Assembly: GCA_019112945.1 (NCBI GenBank)
Contig: DXIJ01000114.1
Location: forward strand, 1-39,440
DNA: 39,440 bases
DNA from: Candidatus Monoglobus merdigallinarum
GTDB lineage: Bacteria; Bacillota; Clostridia; Monoglobales; Monoglobaceae
Direction of reading: 5' to 3'
The position numbers and the translations under genes are program-made. Position 1 is the first letter of the stretch. Every line of letters begins with the position of its first letter. Below, in pieces: positions 25,565-33,324 of the stretch. The notes under the pieces were generated by a model. It was not told where the DNA came from and ran no database searches. It saw nothing but the letters and a program-made list of their open reading frames with translations.

Positions 25565-25644
25565 AAAATCTCTTCCTTTCTTATTTTTATAAATTGTACA
25601 TTGCTTTGGATATAATTATACGTCAAAATCACTAAATTTAATAG

Positions 25645-25675
25645 TGCCAATCCACTTAAAAACTACCATGCCAAT
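25645..25675. promoter_or_regulatory. Candidate MocR operator: TGCCAAT direct repeats 24 bp apart
   Basis: TGCCAAT occurs at 25645-25651 and again at 25669-25675, each preceded by an ACTA-like context. They end 5 bp before the -35 of the regulator gene and sit upstream of the pectinase gene. MocR/PdxR-type regulators often use spaced direct repeats, so autoregulation and control of the divergent gene are plausible. Confidence 0.45.
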
Positions 25676-25680
25676 TTCTA

Positions 25681-25709
25681 TTGAAAATATCTCCGGTATG
25701 TGCTATACT
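25681..25709 (+). promoter_or_regulatory. Sigma-A promoter of the MocR gene
   Basis: -35 TTGAAA (25681-25686), 17 bp, -10 TATACT (25704-25709). It lies inside the longest possible ORF, so translation must begin downstream, supporting the TTG start at 25740. Confidence 0.8.
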
Positions 25710-25739
25710 AAATATAAGAAAATGAAAGGAGCGCGCGCA

Positions 25740-27104
25740 TTGAAACTTGACAGAGGCTCGGAAACACCGATATACATACAGATATACAATTTCATCGCAG
25801 GAGAGATAACGAACGGCTACCGCGCACCCGGCGAGGCGCTGCCCACAAGGCGCGCGCTGTGCAGGGAGCTCGGCGTATCTCCTGCAACGGTCGAAAACGC
25901 TTACGGCAAGCTGATATCAGACGGATATATAATCTCACGCCCCGGCAGCGGATACTATGTTACTATGGACAGAGCCGCCCCGCCTGAAGCGAAGCCTGCA
26001 AGCGGCAATATTTACAACTTCAGCAGCAACGGCGTTGAGATATCAAAGCTGCCGTTTGCCAAATGGTCGAAGCTTATGATAAGCACGATACGCGAGAACA
26101 CCGACCTCTTTCAGCACGGCGAAAAGTACGGCGAATACTGCCTCAGAAACAGCATCCGCCGTCTGCTGTACCGCACGCAGGGGATACGCTTCAGCCCCGA
26201 GCAGGTGATAATCGGCCCCGGCACGGACGACCTTATGCGGGATCTGTTCTTGCTGACCGGCGGCAGATATCCGCTGCTTATGAACAACTACTACAACTAC
26301 AGGGTGAAGAACGTTGCCGATGAGCTGGGTCTTGGTATTGAGTATATTGAGAACTGTGACTGCGGAATAGAGATTTCAGAGCTTGAAAGGTACAAGACCG
26401 GTCTGCTTTATCAAAAACCCACACACGATCTGCCGACCGGCTCTACACTCTCAAGCGAGCGGCGCGGGGAGCTTATAAAATGGCTCGGAGGCAACAGATA
26501 TATCCTTGAGGATCTGAGCGAAAACGACTTTTGCTATGTAAAGCGAAAAAAAACTTTGTGGGAGCTGTCGGGAGGCGAAAACGTTATACTCATAGGCGGC
26601 TTCTCGACCACTATTGCGCCGTCAATGAAGATCGGCTATATCATACTGCCGGAACCGCTTATTAAGCTGTGGACTGACGGAAAACGCTTCTACTCAAACA
26701 GAGTGTCGCGCATTGAGCAGGTAACCTTGTCCAGGTTTATAGACCTTGGGTACTACGAACAGCATGTAGGGTATATGAGAAGCATATACCGCGAGAAGAT
26801 GAACACGGTAAAGGGCGCAGTCGCGGAGACCCCTCTCGCGCGGTGCACAAGGCTGAGCGGCTGTGACGAAGGGCTGTTCTGTCTGGCGCAGTTTGATATA
26901 AGCCTCAGCGAAAACGAGAGCTATCAGCTTCTGATGAAAAACGGCGTAAAAGCGAGTACGCTCTCGTCCTGCATAAAAAATGCGGCGCTGTCACGCTATC
27001 CGCTGAACACATATATCATAGGATTTGGGGAACTGAAAATCTCTCAGATACAGGACGGTATAAGGAAGTGGGCACGGGCGTGGAGGCCATATATTACAAC
27101 GTAG
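25740..27104 (+). CDS. MocR-type GntR regulator lacking the PLP lysine
   Basis: 454 aa from the TTG at 25740, which follows AAAGGAG by 8 nt and lies 3' of the promoter; an upstream ATG at 25644 is rejected. Residues 1-70: GntR winged helix (PIYIQIYNFIAGEI, PGEALPTRRALCRELGVSPA, SRPGSGYYV). Residues 100-450: fold-type I aminotransferase-like domain (GPGTDDLMRDL, LPTGSTLSSERRGEL, RYILEDLSENDF). Where the family has SFSK-(T/S)-xAP, this protein has GFSTTIAP. The Schiff-base Lys is Thr290 (ACC), at least two base changes from a Lys codon. The domain may sense a ligand without covalent PLP. Divergent from the pectinase gene, which it probably controls. Its stop codon is the first unit of a tandem repeat. 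Confidence 0.88.
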   Translation: MKLDRGSETPIYIQIYNFIAGEITNGYRAPGEALPTRRALCRELGVSPATVENAYGKLISDGYIISRPGSGYYVTMDRAAPPEAKPASGNIYNFSSNGVEISKLPFAKWSKLMISTIRENTDLFQHGEKYGEYCLRNSIRRLLYRTQGIRFSPEQVIIGPGTDDLMRDLFLLTGGRYPLLMNNYYNYRVKNVADELGLGIEYIENCDCGIEISELERYKTGLLYQKPTHDLPTGSTLSSERRGELIKWLGGNRYILEDLSENDFCYVKRKKTLWELSGGENVILIGGFSTTIAPSMKIGYIILPEPLIKLWTDGKRFYSNRVSRIEQVTLSRFIDLGYYEQHVGYMRSIYREKMNTVKGAVAETPLARCTRLSGCDEGLFCLAQFDISLSENESYQLLMKNGVKASTLSSCIKNAALSRYPLNTYIIGFGELKISQIQDGIRKWARAWRPYITT

Positions 27105-27158
27105 GAACGTAGGAACGTAGGAACGTAGGGATTAGGGATTAGGAATTAGGAATTAGGC
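27099..27158. repeat. Tandem repeats (ACGTAGGA)4 then (ATTAGGR)4
   Basis: Four 8-bp units from 27099 to 27130 (ACGTAGGA three times, then ACGTAGGG) pass directly into four 7-bp units ATTAGGG/ATTAGGA/ATTAGGA/ATTAGGC (27131-27158). The first unit supplies the TAG stop of the MocR gene. The 7-mer is the reverse complement of the CCCTAAT tract at 221-260. Confidence 0.9.
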
Positions 27159-27173
27159 TGACAGAGGTTATCG

Positions 27174-27284
27174 AACCAAACAAAAGTCCCGGCGCAGCGG
27201 ACTTTTGTTTGAAAGGAAAAGCAGCGCAGCGAGTGAGCTTTTCGTGCTTTGCACGGAAACGAACAAGCGCAGCTTGCTTTGACG
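27174..27284. repeat. Hairpin-rich repeat module 2, inverted copy
   Basis: Reverse complement of 11093-11204 with few differences: CAAAAGTCC-GGCGCAGC-GGACTTTTG, then CGTGCTTTGCACG and CAAGCGCAGCTTG hairpins. Confidence 0.8.
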
Positions 27285-27400
27285 CAGGTGCGTAGGCGAG
27301 GGAGTGTCGCATAGAATATGTTAAGTTGCTTATACTATCAGCCCGTTTCCGGGGCTGCGCACCTCCGCGCTCACTACGTTCGCCTGCCGAAGTTTGCACT
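27285..27400. repeat. Partial/rearranged palindromic element
   Basis: Starts CAGGTGCGTAGGCGAGGGAG (left-arm end of the MITE-like element). The usual core is replaced, and it ends with CGCACCTCCGCGCTCACTAC and CTGCCGAAGTTTGCA (right arm). A copy with an exchanged centre. Confidence 0.65.
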
Positions 27401-27472
27401 AACCAAAATTGTTATTTGGTTGGATAACTCAGTTAAATATTGAGTTTATCCTAAATTTTATGATAGCACATG

Positions 27473-27490
27473 ACGCTTTGCGCAAAGCGT
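27473..27490. repeat. Perfect 18-bp palindrome ACGCTTTGCGCAAAGCGT
   Basis: Self-complementary; a near-identical 24-bp version is at 27785-27808 and a variant at 11366-11383. No coding sequence around it. Confidence 0.75.
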
Positions 27491-27631
27491 TAAACCATAA
27501 TTTCAGCCGAGAATTAATCCGTCACATTCATAATCGCTAATCCCTACGTTGCTACCGAAGTTTGCAGTAAAAAATATTATTTGGTTAGATAACTTAGCAA
27601 ATTTGAGTTTATCCCAAAGGTTTTCGGATAA

Positions 27632-27785
27632 GTGCAAGCGTCGGTAGGTGAGCCTTTAGGCGAACACTTTAGGTGCGCAGGCGAGGAAGAGGCAAAAAAA
27701 GAAAGATTGTATAATCCGTTTAGTTGTAAATCTGTGCGCGACTGCGCACCTCCGCGCTCACTACGTTCGCCTGCCGAAGTTTGCA
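27632..27785. repeat. MITE-like imperfect palindrome, copy C
   Basis: Inverted full copy of 10694-10845: GTCGGTAGGTGAGCCTTTAG at the left end, core TGTATAATCCGTTTAGTTGT, right arm CGCCTGCCGAAGTTTGCA. Joined directly to the palindrome at 27785-27808. Confidence 0.8.
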
Positions 27786-27808
27786 TAACGCTTTGCGCAA
27801 AGCGTTAT
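27785..27808. repeat. Perfect 24-bp palindrome with AACGCTTTGC half-site
   Basis: Self-complementary over 24 bp, centred between 27796 and 27797. Sits at the right end of palindromic copy C. Downstream, 27846-27922 carries a partial module 2 with an ACCCGTC...CCTAATTCCTGCGTCGAAGC lead-in. Nothing coding is seen in 27105-28005. Confidence 0.75.
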
Positions 27809-27942
27809 ATGCTATGCCAACGTTCAGGATAAACTCAATATTTGACTGAGAATAAACCCGTCTCCGCCCTAATTCCTGCGTCGAAGCAAGCTCCGCTTAT
27901 TCGTTTCCGCGCAACGGTGTTAGTACAAACATCTATAATATC

Positions 27943-27976
27943 AAAAAGGCATACCGCGGTAAATTTGCGATATGCC
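27943..27976 (-). terminator. Terminator of the zinc-ribbon gene
   Basis: Arms GGCATA (27948-27953) and TATGCC (27971-27976), with additional inner CGC/GCG pairing. On the minus strand it is followed by TTTTTGATATT. About 30 bp past the stop. Confidence 0.8.
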
Positions 27977-28005
27977 CATTTTATTGTAAATATTACGCTT
28001 TACTA

Positions 28006-29040
28006 TTAATTCTCCAACTCACTTGAAAGCCCGCCGCCCGAGGAGGAGCCGCTGCCCGAGGAGCCGCTGCCCGAGGAGCCGCTGCCCGAGGAGCTGCTTC
28101 CTGAGCTGCTGCTTGAAGAGCTGCCCGATGAGCTGCTGCCGGAGGACGAACTCTCTGAGCCGCTGCCCGACGAACTCTCGGAACGGTTTGAACTGCCCGA
28201 GCTTCCGCTCTGCGAGCTGCCTGATGAGCTGCTGCCGGAACCGCCGCCTGATGAACTGCTGCCTGAGCTGTTTGAATCCCCGGAACTGCTTGACGAGCTG
28301 CCGCTTCCCGAGCTGCCGCCCGATGAACTCTCAGAACGGCTTGAACCGCTGCCGGAGCTGCTGCCCGAGCTTCCGCTCTGCGAGCTGCCGCCCGATGAGC
28401 TGCCTGAGGAGCTGCTGCCCGACGAACGGTCGCTTGAGGAGGAGTTGCCCGACGAACTGCTGCCCGATGAGCTGCCGCCCGTTGAGCCGCTGCTTGAGCT
28501 GCCGCCGCTGCGCGGTGCGCTTTCCGTCTCGGCTTCAGTTACGCTTGGCTCCGAATTGTTAAAATTGCCAATCCAGCCGGAAACGCTTATGCTGACCCAA
28601 TATATAATGAAGCCAAGCACAAAGCCCAGCGCGGCAAGCAATAATATCTTTGCTATTCTTTTTCCAATACCGCGTTTGCGCTTAGGCTGCGGCGGATACT
28701 GCGGGGCATACTGCGCAGAACGCTCCTTACGCCTCCGCTGTTTTTTCCCTGAGGCGTTCGGGTCATACCGGTAATACTGTTTTTTGGCGGCGCTGCTGCC
28801 GTGCGTGCGTTCGCCCCTTTCAAGCTCACGCAGCCTTGAGCTGTTCTCAAAGCCCGGAGTATTTGAGTTGACCGCCGGGAAAGCGACCGTCCTGTCGCCC
28901 AAATCTTCTCCGCGCCCATCGTCCGTGTTTTTTATGTATTCGGTTTCGGCCGCTGTTTTTTGCTGCACAAGCGCGCTTCCGCAATACTTACATATCTTGT
29001 CGCTGTCGCCGACCTGTTTACCGCAGAATTGACAAATCAT
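28006..29040 (-). CDS. Zinc-ribbon single-pass membrane protein with long Ser/Gly tail
   Basis: 344 aa from ATG 29040 (AGAGGT upstream). Residues 1-24 form a zinc ribbon with two CxxC knuckles (CQFCGKQ, CKYCGSA). A polar, Arg/Lys-rich cytoplasmic region follows, ending KPKRKRGIGKRIAK-like, then a membrane helix at about 131-153. From about 178 to the end, roughly 165 residues consist almost entirely of Ser and Gly, with a few Gln, Arg, Glu, Asn and Asp. This tail should be extracellular and disordered. It includes a longer-range repeat of GSSQSGSSGSS plus RSESSSG, about 50 codons apart. Zinc-ribbon/TM proteins are common in Clostridia, but function is unknown. Monocistronic, with its own promoter and terminator. 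Confidence 0.85.
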   Translation of the reverse strand: MICQFCGKQVGDSDKICKYCGSALVQQKTAAETEYIKNTDDGRGEDLGDRTVAFPAVNSNTPGFENSSRLRELERGERTHGSSAAKKQYYRYDPNASGKKQRRRKERSAQYAPQYPPQPKRKRGIGKRIAKILLLAALGFVLGFIIYWVSISVSGWIGNFNNSEPSVTEAETESAPRSGGSSSSGSTGGSSSGSSSSGNSSSSDRSSGSSSSGSSSGGSSQSGSSGSSSGSGSSRSESSSGGSSGSGSSSSSSGDSNSSGSSSSGGGSGSSSSGSSQSGSSGSSNRSESSSGSGSESSSSGSSSSGSSSSSSSGSSSSGSGSSGSGSSGSGSSSGGGLSSELEN

Positions 29041-29071
29041 TCCATAACCTCTTTCCATAATAATTACACTA

Positions 29072-29099
29072 ATTATATCACGTTTTTCCGCATAGTCAA
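29072..29099 (-). promoter_or_regulatory. Promoter of the zinc-ribbon gene
   Basis: Minus strand: -35 TTGACT (29094-29099), 16 bp, -10 TATAAT (29072-29077). About 32 bp upstream of the ATG. Confidence 0.75.
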
Positions 29100-29164
29100 T
29101 ACAACGATTTCATAAATATCATACCCGTACGGGCGGGCTCTTTGATATATTTCAATAACCCCAT

Positions 29165-29190
29165 TAAAAACGCACTCCGGGCAGAGTGCG
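29165..29190 (-). terminator. Terminator of the rodA operon
   Basis: Perfect stem CGCACTC / GAGTGCG (29171-29190) with a 6-nt loop. Minus-strand tail TTTTTAATGG. Confidence 0.9.
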
Positions 29191-29203
29191 CAGTTTGAGG
29201 TAT

Positions 29204-30319
29204 TTAAAAATTTATCTTCTTATATCGGTACCGCACGTTAAGCGCCAGCCCGACCGCCAGCATTGTTGTCGCAAGCGATGAGCCGCCGTAGCTGAAGAAC
29301 GGCAGCGTTATGCCGGTTATCGGGAACAGGCCGATGCACATCCCTATATTTTCGAACGACTGAAACGCAAGCATTGCCGCAACCCCTGCGCAGATATAAA
29401 GTCCCTCGCTGTTTCTGGCGTTTATGCCGATATACAGGCACCTGATTATTATTGCGGACAAAAGCACTATCACCGCAATGCCGCCTATCATTCCCAGCTC
29501 CTCGCACACAACCGCGTATATAAAGTCGGTATGCCGCTCCGGAAGCAGATTGTTATAGCGGCTCGCACCGTTATAGAGCCCCATTCCGGTGAGCTTGCCG
29601 CTGCCGACCGCCGTTCTTGACTGTATGACCTGAAAGCCGCTGCCTGTCGGGTCGTTTTCGGGGTGAAACAGATTTATTATCCTGTCTTTCTGATACGGCT
29701 TGAGCAAAAAGAACCATGCAAGCGGACAGGCCGCCGCCATGGCCGCAAACCCGCCCAGGATATACTTATAGCTGAGCTTTGCCATAAAGAGCATGGCGAC
29801 CGCCATCATCACAAACACTATTACGGTTCCGAAGTCGGGCTGCAGCAGCATAAGCACGCACAGTATGACCGGCTGCAGCAGCACCTTGCAGAGGTTTTTC
29901 GGCTCGTTCAGACCCTTGCCCGTTTCCGCCAGCTGCTTTGAAAAAGTTATCACAAAGCCTATCTTGACAAGCTCTGCCGGCTGAAAGCTGACAACGCCCA
30001 AGTCAAACCAGCTGCGCGCACCGTTGCGCTCACTGCCTATACCCGGTATCAGTACCAGCGCCAGAAGAAGCACACAGGCCGCGAAAATATATTTTGAAAG
30101 CCGCGCCAGATAGTCGTAATCCAAAATGCTGATCACGATTATCCCGATCAAACCGACAAAAAGCGCGGCGGTCTGCACGATCACATACCGCACAGAACCG
30201 CTGCCGCCCGCACTGGAGATCATTACTATCCCAAAAACGGCAGCTGCGACCGTCAGGGCTATCAGCACAAAGTCAATGTTCCTGACCGCATCGCGCAGGC
30301 CTCTTGTTTTCTCTAACAT
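29204..30319 (-). CDS. rodA: RodA/FtsW/SpoVE family peptidoglycan glycosyltransferase
   Basis: SEDS-family polymerase that links lipid II into glycan strands with a partner class B PBP. 371 aa with about ten membrane helices. Signatures: DYDYLARLSKYI, ARSWFDLGVVSFQPAELVKI, the essential Asp region LLQPDFGTVIVF, and the C-terminal FFSYGGSS. The ATG at 30319 is preferred over TTG 30322 because of spacing to GAGGT. Length and PAELVKIG favour RodA over FtsW, but SpoVE cannot be excluded. It is the last gene of an operon that also has mltG, which fits a wall-synthesis role. Confidence 0.93.
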   Translation of the reverse strand: MLEKTRGLRDAVRNIDFVLIALTVAAAVFGIVMISSAGGSGSVRYVIVQTAALFVGLIGIIVISILDYDYLARLSKYIFAACVLLLALVLIPGIGSERNGARSWFDLGVVSFQPAELVKIGFVITFSKQLAETGKGLNEPKNLCKVLLQPVILCVLMLLQPDFGTVIVFVMMAVAMLFMAKLSYKYILGGFAAMAAACPLAWFFLLKPYQKDRIINLFHPENDPTGSGFQVIQSRTAVGSGKLTGMGLYNGASRYNNLLPERHTDFIYAVVCEELGMIGGIAVIVLLSAIIIRCLYIGINARNSEGLYICAGVAAMLAFQSFENIGMCIGLFPITGITLPFFSYGGSSLATTMLAVGLALNVRYRYKKINF

Positions 30320-30334
30320 CAAATTACCTCATTA

Positions 30335-30997
30335 TCAAATTTCATCCCGCTTTATGCTCAGTGCAATTCCGTCTCCGACGGGGAGAACAACAGTCTCAAG
30401 CTGCTCATGAGTGCACAAAAGCTTTACATAGTCCCTAAGACGCTTAACGATCGTCCGCTTTCTGTGCAGCACCAGCTCGTCTGTCGCGGTCATTCCCTTA
30501 TAGAGCACGTTGTCGGACACGAGCAGTCCGCCCGGACAGAGCATACTCATGCAGCTTTCAAAAAACGCTCCGTACTGAGCCTTTGCTGCGTCTATAAATA
30601 TCATGTCATACCGTCTGCCGCTGCGCGCAAGATTTGGCAGCACCTCTGCTGCATCGCCGGTATAAAGCGTGACAGCGCCGCAAAGACCGGCCTTTTTGAA
30701 GTTCCCGGCGGCTGTTTCGGCGCTGTCTTTATTTATCTCGATAGTGTCAATCTTTTCGGCGCCCGCCTGCGCCATACATATCGCCGAGTAACCTATAGCC
30801 GCACCGACCTCCAGCACGCTGCGCCGTCTGCCGAGCTTTATCAGCAGCTCAAGCAGCTTTATGGTCTCCGGCTGGGAGATAGGCACCTCGTGCTCCGCAG
30901 CATACAGTTCCAGCTCTCTGAGCAGCCCGGTACGCTCGGGGAGCATATCTCTTATATATCTTATTATATACCCATAATTAATACTGTCATCGATCAT
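30335..30997 (-). CDS. trmR: O-methyltransferase, probable tRNA 5-hydroxyuridine methyltransferase
   Basis: 220-aa class I SAM methyltransferase of the COMT-like family 3. Signatures: VLEVGAAIGYSAICMA (SAM motif I), DTIEINKDSAE, YTGDAAEVLP, MIFIDAAKAQYGAFFE and LLVSDNVLYKG. The metal-binding Asp and Asn of the family lie in IDAAK and DNVLY. In Bacillus the homologue TrmR (YrrM) converts ho5U34 to mo5U in tRNA and is next to mltG (yrrL), exactly as here (mltG 21 bp upstream). The neighbourhood makes TrmR the best call over a small-molecule O-methyltransferase. Confidence 0.85.
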   Translation of the reverse strand: MIDDSINYGYIIRYIRDMLPERTGLLRELELYAAEHEVPISQPETIKLLELLIKLGRRRSVLEVGAAIGYSAICMAQAGAEKIDTIEINKDSAETAAGNFKKAGLCGAVTLYTGDAAEVLPNLARSGRRYDMIFIDAAKAQYGAFFESCMSMLCPGGLLVSDNVLYKGMTATDELVLHRKRTIVKRLRDYVKLLCTHEQLETVVLPVGDGIALSIKRDEI

Positions 30998-31018
30998 GAA
31001 AACACATCCCTCCGTGCG

Positions 31019-32173
31019 CTAATCATCGGCCTCTGCCGTGGGTGCAGGTGTGGGAGTGCTTTCGTCGACAGGCATTCCGTTGTTTAACAGCTCTATCTTC
31101 TCCTCATGCTCGTCAAAGGTCTGCGAAAAATAGTTCTTTGAACCGTCAGGCGCTGCCACAAAATACATATAGCTCGTCTGAGCGGGATTAAGCGCCGCTC
31201 TGACTGCCGCGCGGCTCGGAGAACATATGGGGCCGTACGGCAAACCCTCGTACATATACGTATTATACGGAGAATCTATCTCGGTATCCTCCTCGCTCAG
31301 CACCGGCTTTCTCTCGCCGAGTATATACTGAACGGTCGCGCAGGATTCCAGCTTTCTTCCATCATAGAGCCTGTTGTTGAAAACAGACGAGACCAGCCTC
31401 ATTTCATCAGTATTGGCCGCCTCGCGCTCTATCACCGAGGCAAACGTCACAACATAGTCAACGCTGTCGGTGGTTCCGCTGGCGTTGTATGCCGGCATAA
31501 CGTTTGAATTAAAAGCATCCAGCATCATAAGGATAATATCGTGCACTGAGGTTCCCGGGTAGATCTGATACGTGGCCGGGTAAAGGTAGCCCTCCAGCCT
31601 GTTTTCGCTTCTTGGTATCAGATTTACAAAATCATAGTCGAAAACGCCGTAGTTTATCTCGTTCATAAACTCATCACGGTCAACCAGACCCTTTTCGACA
31701 AGCAGGTCTGCGATCTGCGAAAGCTCGTAGCCCTCGGGTATCACGACCTCGACCTGCTCGCCCACTCCGCCCTCTGCATAGCTGCCGAAAGTTTCAAGCA
31801 GCTCGTTATAGCTCATAGACGGCGACACCGAATGCCTGCCCTGCTGGAACATATACCGGTCTCCCGCATACAGCCTGAACAGAAACGGATAATCAATGAT
31901 GCCGCGGTTTGCAAGCAGATTTGCAACATTCGAGGCGCCCGCGCCCGCCGGGACCTCGACGACATACATCTTGTCGTCACCCCCTATGCCGTTGATCTCG
32001 CGGTATGCCAAATATCCGCAGAAGCCCGCGCCCGCAAGTATGACGGCCGCAATAAAAACGCACAGTGTAATCCGCCTTAAACGCTTTCTCTTCTTTTTCT
32101 TAACGGCCCTCATCGCCTCACGCGCGTTTCTTCTCGCTTCAAGCTCTTCAATGGTTTTATAATTATTGTCCAC
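31019..32173 (-). CDS. mltG: Endolytic transglycosylase MltG
   Basis: Membrane-bound YceG-like lytic transglycosylase that cleaves nascent glycan strands and sets their length. 384 aa: Lys/Arg-rich cytoplasmic N-terminus, one membrane helix at about 34-55, a LysM-like subdomain (VVEVPAGAGASNVANLLANR), then the YceG catalytic domain. The catalytic Glu is Glu249 in TFASVIEREAAN. NRLEGYLYPATYQ, SVFNNRL and SPYNTYMYEGLPYGPI are further hallmarks. A Pro/Thr/Glu tail closes it. Upstream of trmR and rodA, so the operon couples glycan synthesis and cleavage. Confidence 0.96.
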   Translation of the reverse strand: MDNNYKTIEELEARRNAREAMRAVKKKKRKRLRRITLCVFIAAVILAGAGFCGYLAYREINGIGGDDKMYVVEVPAGAGASNVANLLANRGIIDYPFLFRLYAGDRYMFQQGRHSVSPSMSYNELLETFGSYAEGGVGEQVEVVIPEGYELSQIADLLVEKGLVDRDEFMNEINYGVFDYDFVNLIPRSENRLEGYLYPATYQIYPGTSVHDIILMMLDAFNSNVMPAYNASGTTDSVDYVVTFASVIEREAANTDEMRLVSSVFNNRLYDGRKLESCATVQYILGERKPVLSEEDTEIDSPYNTYMYEGLPYGPICSPSRAAVRAALNPAQTSYMYFVAAPDGSKNYFSQTFDEHEEKIELLNNGMPVDESTPTPAPTAEADD

Positions 32174-32200
32174 CTGAATTTCCTCCGTTTATGTATGATA

Positions 32201-32779
32201 TTACTCCGCCTCGCAGATCCCGGTATCGGTAAATATCCTATCGACCCGCATATCATGCTCGCTGCGGCAGACTTCTGCTGTCAGACATTCACTGAAGCAC
32301 AGCCCGGCAGAGCAGCCCTCATATTTTTCCAAAAAGCGGTCGTAATAACCTCCGCCGTAGCCTATGCGGTAGCCTGAGCGGTCAAACCCAAGCCCCGGCA
32401 CCACCGCCAAATCTATATCCGCCGCCTTAAGGCTCCGCACGCGTCCGCTTTCGATCAGACTGCGGCGCGGCTCCGGTATGCCGTAGGCTCCCGCACAAAG
32501 CTCATCGGCGCTGCCTATCATATACGGAACCATGGTGCGCTCTGCCGTATTGCAGACCGGCACCGCAACGTTCTTGCCGTCCGCAAACGCCCTCCTTACG
32601 ATCTCTGACGTTTCGGCCTCGCTGCCGACCGACAGATACACAAACACCGTCCCTGCGCTTAAATACTCAGGGCTTTTTATCAGGCTCTCTGCAATTATAC
32701 GGCTCTTTCGCCGCCTGAGCTCAGGCGGTATCGCGTCCCTGAGCCTCCTCAGCTCTGTCCGCTGCGCTCTCTTATCCAT
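32201..32779 (-). CDS. 5-formyltetrahydrofolate cyclo-ligase
   Basis: ATP-dependent enzyme converting 5-formyl-THF to 5,10-methenyl-THF, returning a storage folate to one-carbon metabolism. 192 aa from ATG 32779, with GGAGG 10 nt upstream; the ATG at 32788 is too near that site. N-terminal basic stretch [16 protein letters not shown]-terminal [22 protein letters not shown] is the nucleotide/substrate signature of the family. The 5' end overlaps the GNAT stop by about 31 bp, indicating cotranscription. Confidence 0.95.
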   Translation of the reverse strand: MDKRAQRTELRRLRDAIPPELRRRKSRIIAESLIKSPEYLSAGTVFVYLSVGSEAETSEIVRRAFADGKNVAVPVCNTAERTMVPYMIGSADELCAGAYGIPEPRRSLIESGRVRSLKAADIDLAVVPGLGFDRSGYRIGYGGGYYDRFLEKYEGCSAGLCFSECLTAEVCRSEHDMRVDRIFTDTGICEAE

Positions 32780-33315
32780 TTTTCCCATTCCTCCGCGGTG
32801 ATGCGCGACACATGCTCGGTTCTGATATCTCCTGTAAAATCATTCTTTACGTCCCGGTTTGTATGATGATATACAAAGCCGCATTTTTCCTGTACACGGC
32901 GCGACTTCTCGTTGCCGCTGAAGTACCCGCACCATATTGCCTTAAGCTTCAATTCCGTAAAGCCGTACCGCAAAAGCTCACGGACCGCCTCCGGGATAAG
33001 CCCTCTGCCCCAATACGGTACTCCTATCCAGTAGCCGATCTCGCCCTCGTCCTCAGCGATATCAAAATGACTGTTCATGCCCCGCACAAGCCCGGCACAT
33101 CCAACAGGAAGCCCCGTTTCCTTAAGCACGGCGGCAAACGTCCCGTCCGCAGAGAGCACGTCTCTTATCACCCCGCGGCTGTGCTCAACGCTCGTATGCG
33201 GCGGCCAGCCCGCTATAGGCCCAACCGCCGGATCCTTTGCGTATTTGTAAAGCTCCGCGGCGTCGTCCTCGCACCAGGGACGCAGGATAAGACGCGCTGT
33301 TTCAAGGTTTGTCAT
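32749..33315 (-). CDS. RimJ/RimL-type GNAT acetyltransferase
   Basis: 188 aa. [20 protein letters not shown] opens the fold. [20 protein letters not shown] carries the acetyl-CoA-binding Q/RxxGxG/A-like segment, and [13 protein letters not shown] is the C-terminal helix typical of this subfamily. Members acetylate ribosomal N-termini, other protein amines or small molecules; no target can be chosen here. Nine bp after the DJ-1 gene and overlapping the cyclo-ligase start. Confidence 0.9.
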   Translation of the reverse strand: MTNLETARLILRPWCEDDAAELYKYAKDPAVGPIAGWPPHTSVEHSRGVIRDVLSADGTFAAVLKETGLPVGCAGLVRGMNSHFDIAEDEGEIGYWIGVPYWGRGLIPEAVRELLRYGFTELKLKAIWCGYFSGNEKSRRVQEKCGFVYHHTNRDVKNDFTGDIRTEHVSRITAEEWEKWIRERSGQS

Positions 33316-33324
33316 AGCCGCCCC

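Noticed and set aside
24431-25615. 394-aa plus-strand ORF
   Set aside because: Antisense to the signal peptide and pectinesterase domain, whose motifs are clear on the minus strand; no family resemblance.
25644-25739. N-terminal extension of the MocR protein from ATG 25644
   Set aside because: It includes the TTGAAA-17-TATACT promoter and has no ribosome site, whereas AAAGGAG precedes the TTG at 25740.
27577-27832. Small ORFs in the second repeat island (69 and 66 aa)
   Set aside because: They lie inside palindromic repeats and read similar peptides from each repeat copy; no ribosome sites.
28023-28562. 179-aa Arg/Cys/Ser-rich plus-strand ORF
   Set aside because: Mirror of the Ser/Gly codon repeats of the zinc-ribbon gene tail; low-complexity artefact.
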